Shown piece by piece: positions 55,873 through 64,000 of a stretch of DNA of 64,000 nt. The translations under genes and the position numbers were made by a program. The notes beneath the pieces are model-generated. The model worked only from the letters and a program-made list of their open reading frames with translations. It had not been told where the DNA came from and did not search any database. Origin of the DNA: Ceratopteris richardii (lineage: Eukaryota > Streptophyta > Polypodiopsida > Polypodiales > Pteridaceae). Location of the stretch: positions 136,108,753 to 136,172,752 of the forward strand of contig CM035439.1 in assembly GCA_020310875.1 (NCBI GenBank), read 5' to 3'. How positions within the stretch are numbered: the stretch's first letter is position 1; the number at the start of each line of letters is the position of its first letter.

Positions 55873-58800
55873 ATGAACCTTAGATCAGGACGACATCTTG
55901 TAAGGGAGAGACAAAGCCTTAGGTCTTCAGAGGCTAGCGTTAACCACACTGCTAGGTCTTGGGCCCAGCAGTTGAGCCACCACTCGTACTACCCTAGCTC
56001 TGAGACCAGTGAGTCGGAGATGTCTCAAGGCATGGACAGACCTACGCGAAGTTCAGGTGTTCCTTACTTGTACAGGGTAGAAGGCCCTTACAAAACACAG
56101 CTGGAGTACCTTAGGACCAACCGATTAGGTGCCAGCATCTATGAGGACGGCTTAGGAAGATCTGTGATACAGATTAAGAATCCTGATCAATCCATTGGAC
56201 TAGAGCACCCAGCAGTCAAGTTTGAAAACGGTGCATACCTAGACAAAGAAGGAACCATATACGTAGTCACCAGTCACCCAGACAGGACATATGAATTTGG
56301 GAATGTAATCTCAGAGGCGGACTTAGGTGACTTGGAACAAGGAAACATGGGTGCGGAACCTAGAACCCCCCGAGGCAAATCTGTTCTCACTAGGATTATC
56401 ACGCCTGAGTGGGTTCCCCAAGACAACAAGAGCATAGAGTTGCTCCTCAATCGAGAAACTGACGAAGCCTTTTGGAGGTATAAATCTAATCAGCCAACTG
56501 ATATAGGAACTATCATGATCTATGAGTTTAAGGATCCGGATAGCCCAGGTAGAGTGACCTACTTAGATCACACTTCGGAAAGGATCTTTGTGGTGACAGA
56601 AAATGATAGGCATGCTTACACTTGGAAGGGTGAATTTATTTTCCCCCAACCAAGATCAAATGTATCCTATGGTCACCCTGGGGCTGGAACATCCCAAGCT
56701 CATGGAATGCAAAGAGACAGAAGTAGAGATAGACCAGAAGTAAGTTTTGCCAACCCAGGGGGCAGAGAAAGAACGAGGACAGAGACGAATAGGGTAGAAC
56801 CTGAGATGCTTAGAGCTCACAGGAATCAAAGAAATGTGGATGGATTTCCTCTGCCGAGACCTAGAGAGCACACAAGAACTTTGAGACCAACCCAGCTAGT
56901 TAAGTCCATGAAGAATTACTTTGATGGCACAAGAGATCCCTATGATCATGTGGCGGAGTTCAAGCAAGTCTTGAGAGCTGAACAAGTGGAGGATCTATTC
57001 ACGCAGTACAATGCCTTCGGTCTAACCCTTAGGAACACAGCACTTACATGGTTTCAGCCATTGGATGAGCGACAGTTCAGGAGCATAGACCAACTCCTAG
57101 AGGCATTTATTATTGAATTCTCTAAGAGTGGCATAAGACACAATACCTCCTCGCTGATTCATAGCTTCAAGCAAACCCCTCAAGAAACCGTGAGACTTGC
57201 AGGAAGAAGATTTAGGCAATATCTTGAAAGGTGCCCTGTTTCGGAGCTACCCACACCTGCCAAACAAGTGGCCTTATTCCTTGATGGATTGCTGAGTACG
57301 AAATTGAGATCCTATGTGTATCTGAAGGACCCTAGGACTATAGAGGAGTGTGTACGCATGTGCATTGACATTGAAGATAACCTAGGGGAAGAACTAGAGC
57401 TTTCCAAAATCTATAAAGATTCAGATAGTGCATCTAGTCACTCTTCCACGCAATCCACATCAATTGAGGAACTCGCAGAGAAAGTGGCCCAAAAACTAGG
57501 CGTCTCTAGCAAACAAATTCCGAGGTTTACCCCAGCGAAGAGGTGCTATACATGCGGTGGTGACCATATGGCAAACGTGTGCCCCATTATGGCTCAGCCC
57601 CAAGTAAATCCTAGTAGCCAGTACTGCACCATAGAACGGAGGTACACCAATCACACCGCACAAGATTGCCCCTACAATAAGCAAACAGTTAGGCAAACCT
57701 ATCCTCAACCCTATCCACCACAGGGAAGATACCAGAACCAGTACCCTCCACAGCCATATGGCAGACCACAACAAAATTATCAACCACAATATCAAAACCA
57801 ACAAAGACCTCAACCGGTGCTAGCACAACAACCCCCAGCTCCAGCCAATGTGATCCCGGTAAAGTATACTGCTGCAGAAGAGAACATGAATAGAGCCTTA
57901 GTCCCGGTAACATCCTTGCTTTCTGAAAATGACCTCAGTGACCATAGCTTTGATTCTACACATGTTGATAGTCCCCAGGCGTACTACATGCAGTCCCCAG
58001 AACATGGTGAGTCCTATTACAGCGAAGAGTCAAATGAACCTAGTTGGGAGTCAGATTATACAAACGTCATGTATGCAAACCCCAACCCTAGGCCTCAACC
58101 TAGGCAGGTACGACCACCATTTCCTAGAGGACCATGCTACCGATGTCAGGGAGATCACTTCATTCGTGATTGTCCCTTACCTCCACCTACACAAACTCAG
58201 TCCATGACGATCCAAGGCTTTTGCCAAGATTGTGGAAAAGAGCATCTTTTACGAGATTGCCCAAAGAACCCCAATAATATGCCAAAAATCACTCCCATTA
58301 ATGTGATTGGGTTGGTTGTAGATTCCTCAGGAAGTGTCACTTCCACCGCACCAGTACAGGTAGTCACTAGAGCTCAGGCATTGCAGCAAAACCAAGAGGC
58401 AAGCCAGGAAAAGGTCCCAGAGGCTAGTGAAACTGAGAGCATAACCAAGAAAAGGACTAGAGCTTGGAAAGATAGTCGGGAAAGAATGAAAAGACAATGG
58501 GCTAAAAAGATGAGTGAACTTGAGGAAAGCATAAGAGAAACCAAAGCCTGGATAACTGAACTCACAACTCAAACTCCCTCTCACACGACTCCACCACCAC
58601 CATTCCCATCTCCCTCCGACCAGCCACCATCCAACCCGCCTCACCTAAACCCACCACCCCCTAGAGTAGGATCAGTCCTAGCATATCCCACTCCCGAAGA
58701 CCTTAATATGATGCTTAAAGCATATCAGGCCAGAATCCAAGAAGGGCCAACCATAACCGATCATGAAAAGTGCTACCCTAGAGCCGAGCTAGAGCTTGAA

Positions 58801-60657
58801 CGAACTAAAATTTGTGCTAAGATGGTGGAATTGGCTCAAGCCATGTTTGAAGCTAGCCGCCTCTTTAATATCTCTAGCTCAGCAAAGACACAGTTGCACT
58901 TTGACGGACTGCTAGAAAGAATAGAGAGACTAATTGAACAATCAGAAAAGGAACCAGCCCCTCAAAGAAAGGAAAGGGCAAGGGAACGGATAAGCCAGCC
59001 TCTTCAGGAAGCTCATGTGCCTCCTCGAGAAGCTTATCTTCCCCCCCAAAAGGCACATGAGCCTCCCTCGAAAGCTTGCGTACCTCCACAGGTTGCCTAC
59101 ATTCCTTCTCAGAGAGCGTATGAGCCTGTTCGGAAAAGTAATAGAATAAGCCCTCCTTCCCAGGTTGCTTATGTGCCTAATTCTACGGAGCCTGACACTT
59201 CTTCTTCTATGAATCGGTTTGCACCAGACTTCCTACGAGAGATTCAAGAAGACAAATGGGATAACGAAAGTGAAGTCGCCCCTCCCTTTGAACTTGTGGA
59301 TGATGCACACGACCAATTCCCACAAGACATCCCATCTATTTACGGGGAACATGAGAGTACTCAATCTCACGAGAGAGTGGACTTTGAATCTAATTCCATA
59401 CAAGAGTTACCCCACTTCACAGGACCATGGGAAGCAAAGTCCACATGTATGAGAGCACCTACAGTCATGGTAAGAAACGAAGATTCAGTCATACCTAGGA
59501 ACACAGAGGTAGTGAAGAACACTAACGTGCAATGTAATCTCAAGTTAGAAGAGCTACTCAAGGTTAGACCTGAATTATGGAAACATGTCGCCAAACAAGT
59601 ACCAGAGATAGCAAAACCCCGCTCCCAGGTAGGATCCCATAGGACAGTGCCAGAAATTCCCTTGGATAAGATAGGAGATATGTGTGAAGGTGAAGAAGGG
59701 AACACCTATCTTCTCATCACCTACCAAGAGTACACAACCAAGGCAATTTTGGACTCAGGTGCAGGAGTTGCAATTGCCACCATTTCCCTATGGAAGCGTT
59801 GGGGCAAGCCAGCACTCAGGCCAACGAGAATGAAATTGCAAATGGCCGATGGTCACATAGAGAGACCCCTAGGATTGCTAGAAGGAATAACTCTCACCAC
59901 TTGTGGTGTCGAGTTTGAGCATAGTTTTGCTATATGTGACTTCAGCAAAAATCATGCTTATGAGATGATTTTGGGAAGACCATTTATGCGACAGTTGCAA
60001 GTGGTACAGGATTGGGGAACCAACTCCTTGTATTTGCAACACTTGGGTGTTACGACCAAAGTCAATCTCAAGGATTATTCTCATAGAGATGTCCCTCCTA
60101 TCCAATGGAATCCCATCCATAGAGCCAAAGATGATACAGAATCGGTGCATTCCATAGGGTCTGGATCCTCATGGATGCATGAAGACACTCACTTATGGAT
60201 GTGCAAAGTAGCAGTAGAGGAAGAGAAGAGAGAAAAGGCCAAAGAAATAGGTGCAAACAAAACCCATAGACCCATTCAAGACCCAGCCTATGCACCTGTA
60301 GTTTTTCCAGACGAGGAATTCGAACCCCATGGCTGGGCAGAAATTTTAGCAACAATGGACGTAGCCATCAATGAAGAACAATGGACACCCCACTGTGATG
60401 AGGATGGCTATGACATTTCAGTCTTCTCCATAGAGCCAATCATGGGAGAGGCAATTCTAGAAGAATGCGAACATAGCCCTGGTGCATTGGAGGATGCAAG
60501 TGACTCCGATCTAGAGTCAATCATTATGGACCCACCATTTGCATCAGATGAAGAATACTTCCATGAAGTAGAATTTCAACCCCAGAGGCATGGAGAGCTT
60601 ACAAATGATGTAAGATTAGCAACACATGTGAGCCCAAAGGAAGAAGGAAAGAAATGA
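55873..60657 (+). CDS. Family G gag-protease polyprotein
   Basis: The first ATG (MNLRSGRHLV) is at 55,873; the frame opens seven codons earlier at TTG, which is not a likely start. About 1,594 residues, long for a gag-PR. N-terminal domain about 60-160 (GPYKTQLEYLRTNRLGASIY; shared with 347-556). Capsid domain about 350-510 (FDGTRDPYDHVAEFKQVLRA; TWFQPLD). Knuckles at C558, C755 and C784 with spacing CX2CX3HX4C. Gln/Pro/Tyr-rich linker about 600-660. Charged coiled segment about 850-900, then a Pro-rich stretch. Six 7-residue repeats at 59,011-59,136 (AHVPPRE, AYLPPQK...). The retropepsin has ILDSGAGVAI, with the catalytic Asp at D1294, and ILGRPFM. Gag builds the particle; protease matures it. 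Confidence 0.92.
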   Translation: MNLRSGRHLVRERQSLRSSEASVNHTARSWAQQLSHHSYYPSSETSESEMSQGMDRPTRSSGVPYLYRVEGPYKTQLEYLRTNRLGASIYEDGLGRSVIQIKNPDQSIGLEHPAVKFENGAYLDKEGTIYVVTSHPDRTYEFGNVISEADLGDLEQGNMGAEPRTPRGKSVLTRIITPEWVPQDNKSIELLLNRETDEAFWRYKSNQPTDIGTIMIYEFKDPDSPGRVTYLDHTSERIFVVTENDRHAYTWKGEFIFPQPRSNVSYGHPGAGTSQAHGMQRDRSRDRPEVSFANPGGRERTRTETNRVEPEMLRAHRNQRNVDGFPLPRPREHTRTLRPTQLVKSMKNYFDGTRDPYDHVAEFKQVLRAEQVEDLFTQYNAFGLTLRNTALTWFQPLDERQFRSIDQLLEAFIIEFSKSGIRHNTSSLIHSFKQTPQETVRLAGRRFRQYLERCPVSELPTPAKQVALFLDGLLSTKLRSYVYLKDPRTIEECVRMCIDIEDNLGEELELSKIYKDSDSASSHSSTQSTSIEELAEKVAQKLGVSSKQIPRFTPAKRCYTCGGDHMANVCPIMAQPQVNPSSQYCTIERRYTNHTAQDCPYNKQTVRQTYPQPYPPQGRYQNQYPPQPYGRPQQNYQPQYQNQQRPQPVLAQQPPAPANVIPVKYTAAEENMNRALVPVTSLLSENDLSDHSFDSTHVDSPQAYYMQSPEHGESYYSEESNEPSWESDYTNVMYANPNPRPQPRQVRPPFPRGPCYRCQGDHFIRDCPLPPPTQTQSMTIQGFCQDCGKEHLLRDCPKNPNNMPKITPINVIGLVVDSSGSVTSTAPVQVVTRAQALQQNQEASQEKVPEASETESITKKRTRAWKDSRERMKRQWAKKMSELEESIRETKAWITELTTQTPSHTTPPPPFPSPSDQPPSNPPHLNPPPPRVGSVLAYPTPEDLNMMLKAYQARIQEGPTITDHEKCYPRAELELERTKICAKMVELAQAMFEASRLFNISSSAKTQLHFDGLLERIERLIEQSEKEPAPQRKERARERISQPLQEAHVPPREAYLPPQKAHEPPSKACVPPQVAYIPSQRAYEPVRKSNRISPPSQVAYVPNSTEPDTSSSMNRFAPDFLREIQEDKWDNESEVAPPFELVDDAHDQFPQDIPSIYGEHESTQSHERVDFESNSIQELPHFTGPWEAKSTCMRAPTVMVRNEDSVIPRNTEVVKNTNVQCNLKLEELLKVRPELWKHVAKQVPEIAKPRSQVGSHRTVPEIPLDKIGDMCEGEEGNTYLLITYQEYTTKAILDSGAGVAIATISLWKRWGKPALRPTRMKLQMADGHIERPLGLLEGITLTTCGVEFEHSFAICDFSKNHAYEMILGRPFMRQLQVVQDWGTNSLYLQHLGVTTKVNLKDYSHRDVPPIQWNPIHRAKDDTESVHSIGSGSSWMHEDTHLWMCKVAVEEEKREKAKEIGANKTHRPIQDPAYAPVVFPDEEFEPHGWAEILATMDVAINEEQWTPHCDEDGYDISVFSIEPIMGEAILEECEHSPGALEDASDSDLESIIMDPPFASDEEYFHEVEFQPQRHGELTNDVRLATHVSPKEEGKK

Positions 60658-63600
60658 AAAAAGAGAGAAGTCTCACCAGAAGAGGAAGAATCTTTGTTTG
60701 AGGTCCCAGAAAATTTTAAGAAGTATGAGATAGATGACAGGAGAGTCATGATTAGAATGCCTAAACGAGAGGCACAATCAGGAGAGGCCTATGATAACAA
60801 AGAAACCACCAAGAAAATAGTAGTGGCCATAGAGGAAGGAGAAGAGAGATGCACGTACATAGGCCATGACCTAACAGAGGAAGAAGAGCACGAATTGATT
60901 GCCTTGCTAAGAGAATACAGAGATGTATTCGCTTGGAGTTACAAGGATTTGAAAGGGGTTGACCCGGACATATGCTCACACACCATCCCCATGACTTCAG
61001 ATGCCAAACCCTCTAAGCAAAAGCCTTATACATATAACGATAATTACGCTGCTAAGATCAAAGAAGAGATAGATAGATTGGTCGAAGCTGGATTTATCTA
61101 TGAAATAGAGCACACTGAGTGGGTATCACCCATCGTAGTGGTGCCCAAGAAGAATGGCAAACTGCGCGTGTGCATTAACTTGAAGAAGGTTAATGCAGCC
61201 ACTATTCGAGATAACTATCCGCTTCCCATCACAGAACATCTCTTAGAAAGAGTGGCAGGCAAGGAAGTGTACAGCTTCCTTGATGGATTTTCGGGTTACA
61301 ATCAAGTAGCCATAGCTCCAGAGGATCGGCATAAGACAGCCTTTGCCACAGAATGGGGCATTTTTGCCTTTAGAGTAATGCCATTTGGGCTTACCAATGC
61401 ACCAGCGACCTTCCAGAGACTGATGTGCCATGTGTTTAAGGAGTTCCTGAGGAAGAGTTTAGAAGTCTATGTTGATGATCTTTGTGCTCATTCCAATATT
61501 AGACAAACCCATATTCCTGAACTCAGACAAATCTTTGACAAATGTAGAGAATATCAAGTCTGCCTGAACCCAAAAAAGTGTGTTTTTATGGTCAGGCAAG
61601 GCAAGATTCTAGGACACATAGTGTCAAAGAATGGCATATCTACCGACGAAGAAAAGGTGAGAGCCATAGCAGAGCTACCTAGGCCAAAGAATGTCAAGGA
61701 AGTACAAGCTTTCATGGGGCATTGTGGCTATTACAGACGATTTATACACATGTATGCGGTCATTGCAAAGCCCATGTATGGACTTCTGACTAACTTCGAG
61801 TGGACGGATGAATGTGAGAATTCCTTCCAGGAACTTAAACGAAGATTATGTTCAGCACCAATCTTGACCACACCAGATTGGAATAAGCCATTCCATGTTC
61901 ACGTGGATGCATCCAATTATGCTATTGCATGCGTACTTGCACAACCTACTGGTGAAGGTAATATGGATCTTCCAATTGCCTATGCCAGTAGACAATTGAA
62001 TGCAGCTGAACGGAATTACACCACTACTGAGAGAGAAGGCTTGGGCATGGTATATGCAATTAAGAAGTTTAGACACTATTTGCTTGCAAATAAGTTTAAA
62101 TTTTTTACTGACCATCAAGCATTGTTATACCTTGTAAACAAGCCATGCAATACAGGAAGATTAGTGAGATGGTTTCTCTTGCTAATGGAATATGATTTTG
62201 AGGTTGTGGTAAGAAAAGGGAGGACCCATTTGAGAGCTGATCATCTTTCTAGGCTCACATCGGGAGAAGCCCCACAAGGAGTATCAGATGACCTTCCTGA
62301 TGCTTACTTGTTTAATTTGGAAGTGGTGCCGCAGTGGGCTAAGCCATTGGTACCAGTATTGACATATGGGCCTAATCATCCAATGGTAAACACACGGAAT
62401 AGAGAGGTTGTAAAAGCCCAAAAGTACCACATCATGGCAGGAAGTATGTACAAGCACACAGATCAAGGGATCCTGGCTTGTTGCGTAGAAGAGGATGAGT
62501 ATGCTAAATGGTTGCAATTAGCACATGTAGGTGCGTTAGAGCAACACTACTCAAAGCAACGAACTTTACAGACCCTAAAGAGACTCGGAGTACATTGGCC
62601 AACCATGGAAGCTGATGTCCAAAAGTTGTGCAAGGAATGCCCAATCTGTTGCACTAAACCACCTGTGGAACATGCCACCCTTTATCAAGTATCCATAGTG
62701 CCAGATTGGAGCGAACCTCTCGTATCCTTCCTGAGGACAAACACATTCCCTCCAGACATGACTCTGGCTAGGAAAAGGAGTTTAGAACAAGAAGCCCTGG
62801 ATTACTCACTCATTGGTGATAATCTATACAAACGCGGTAAAGATGGTTACCTGAGGCTATGTGTCCATGAAAGTGAATATCTTAAGATCTTAGAAACTGC
62901 TCACCAAGGTGTAGCAGGAGGACACTTTGGACCGGATCGGGTGATCAAGGCAATACTATTTGCGGGTTTCTGGTGGCCTACCCTTCACATGGATGCACAT
63001 ACCTATGTGAAACGGTGTGATGTCTGTCAGAGGACTCAGTATCCTATACACAAAGATGAGATGCCACTGAAACCTATGATGGGTGGACGTGCATTCTCTA
63101 AGTGGGGAATAGACTTCGTAGGTCCTATTAATCCCCCAGCTAAGGGTTCTCATGCGGAATACATCATTGTTGCAACAGATTATCTCACCAAGTGGGTAGA
63201 GGTAAAGGCTATGACAAAGAACGATGCTCAAACAACTGCCAAATTCTTGTTTGAGAATGTATTCACAAGATACGGGCTACCTATAGAGCTTGTAAGTGAT
63301 AGAGGCACTCACTTCTTAAATGAAGTGATTGAAAATCTACTCCAAGAATTCTTGGTAATACACAAGAAGTCTGCCCCCTATCACCCTCAAGCTAATGGAC
63401 AAGCTGAGAGCACTAATAAGATTTTATGCAATGTACTGACGAAATTAGTGAACACTAAACGCTCTGATTGGGACAAACAGTTACATCATGCTGTTTGGGC
63501 ATACCGAGTTGCCTACAAAACGGTACTCCAAGCCACCCCCTTTCAGATGGTATTCGGTCAAAACGCTGTGTTACCCTTGGACTTCTTGATCCCTACATTG

Positions 63601-64000
63601 AGAGTAGCACAAGAACACGAATGGACAGGTCATGAGCTCTCCTCTAGAATTTTTGACCTTGAACGATTAGGAGAAACAAGACTGAGAGCAGCGGCAGGAA
63701 TATATGCAGCCAAGAAGAGACAGAAGGCATATTTCGATGCCCATGTGAAGGATAAAGGCTTGAAAGCAGGAGATCTAGTCTTAGTCTATACACTGAAACA
63801 ACACGCGAGGAAGCTAGAAAAGAGGGGCTACGGACCTATGATTATCAATAGGATCTCCACGAGTGGAGCAGTACAATTAGCCACGTTAGAGGGTGATGTT
63901 CTTCCTAACTATATTAGCGGATGCAGAGTCAAGTTGTATCAGGAACCCCTCACGGAGGAAATGCTGAACCAACTCAACACTGCTAAGAAACGCAAAGAGG
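60658..64000 (+). CDS. Family G pol: RT, RNase H, duplicated integrase zinc module, integrase
   Basis: Follows the protease directly and is open to the window end. RT about 61,000-61,640, with LRVCINLKKVN, FLDGFSGYNQV and catalytic YVDD at 61,468-61,479. RNase H about 61,880-62,260 (HVDASNYAIACVLAQP; FKFFTDHQALLYLVN). Then two successive linker plus HHCC units: H at 62,524 and 62,545 with CPIC at 62,638-62,649, and H at 62,902 and 62,923 with CDVC at 63,016-63,027. The integrase core has D (63,112), D (63,298) and E (63,406), spaced D-x61-D-x35-E. The C-terminal region lacks an obvious chromodomain. Gypsy pol normally carries one HHCC unit. Confidence 0.9.
62296..63039 (+). other. Tandem integrase H2C2 zinc-binding units
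   Basis: Unit 1 (about 62,296-62,665): LPDAYLFNLEVVPQWAKPLV, MYKHTDQGILACCVEEDEY, LAHVGALEQHYSKQRTLQTL, WPTMEADVQKLCKECPIC. Unit 2 (about 62,680-63,039): VSIVPDWSEPLVSFL, LYKRGKDGYLRLCVHESEY, TAHQGVAGGHFGPDRVIKAI, WWPTLHMDAHTYVKRCDVC. Both keep H-x6-H and C-x2-C. Unit 2 is closer to the usual gypsy consensus, and unit 1 is strongly diverged, so the duplication is old. Confidence 0.83.

Larger units (their letters stand above)
53683..64000 (+). mobile_element. Ty3/gypsy family G, well-preserved, runs off right edge
   Basis: 5' LTR 53,683-54,169, tRNA-Asp PBS 54,175-54,192, a leader of about 1.7 kb with a satellite array, gag-protease (55,873-60,657), then RT, RNase H and integrase to the window end. 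The domain order PR-RT-RH-IN is gypsy. The integrase ends in a GPMIINRI...NYISGCRVKLYQ tail with no chromodomain seen, and the PBS is tRNA-Asp; both fit the Tat/Athila side. More than 10.3 kb is visible and the 3' LTR is outside, so age cannot be estimated. It looks largely whole within the window. Tat/Ogre elements are known to separate gag-PR from pol and to bridge them by splicing or read-through. Confidence 0.92.

Overview
This window looks like intergenic DNA from a large, repeat-rich plant genome, most likely a vascular plant. Three things point there: plant-type Ty1/copia and Ty3/gypsy LTR retrotransposons nested in one another, primer-binding sites matching plant tRNA-iMet and tRNA-Asp, and two cloverleaf-perfect plant-type initiator tRNA-Met genes. 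I recognise no host protein-coding gene. Nearly every long reading frame belongs to, or lies antisense to, a retroelement. The species cannot be fixed from the sequence.

Layout. 1-2,561 (minus): 5' end of a Ty3/gypsy element (family G) running off the left edge. 2,690-7,180 (minus): two tandem copies of a G gag fragment with its leader. 7,185-10,850: old Copia RT scraps, an unidentified repeat, arm A of an inverted repeat carrying tRNA-iMet, and a second gypsy-like gag fragment. 10,850-13,310: a Copia LTR end, a twin-primed LINE with target-site duplication, and a Copia protease scrap between direct repeats. 13,310-17,205: unassigned AT-rich DNA, a decayed coiled-coil frame and a gypsy RT/RNase H remnant. 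17,206-26,842 (minus): X1, a non-autonomous LTR element with gag and a coiled coil but no pol, split by Copia A (18,700-24,265, plus), which has a perfect 5-bp target duplication. 26,953-28,650: arm B with the second tRNA-iMet. 28,940-41,295: a G element (LTR, leader, gag) split by Copia B (30,071-40,175), itself filled with minus-strand Copia B2 and Copia C pieces. 41,296-52,464: Copia D (minus) and X2, a relative of X1, with a 4.76-kb near-identical direct duplication. 52,465-53,640: an X-type LTR piece and a Copia integrase fragment. 53,683-64,000: the best-preserved G element, with LTR, tRNA-Asp PBS, a leader satellite, a very long gag-protease frame and pol (RT, RNase H, integrase), running off the right edge.

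How the parts relate. The Copia elements carry PBSs complementary to the 3' end of tRNA-iMet, whose gene occurs twice here. Family G uses tRNA-Asp. X1 and X2 have LTRs, a PBS and gag only, so they would have depended on enzymes from elsewhere. The points most worth a second look are a duplicated integrase zinc-binding module in the G element's pol, the gag plus coiled-coil layout of X1, leader satellites built on an ATCGCGAT palindrome in several G copies, and a large duplication that may be biological or an unpurged second haplotype. All elements are treated as fossils: parts and junctions are given, not individual lesions.
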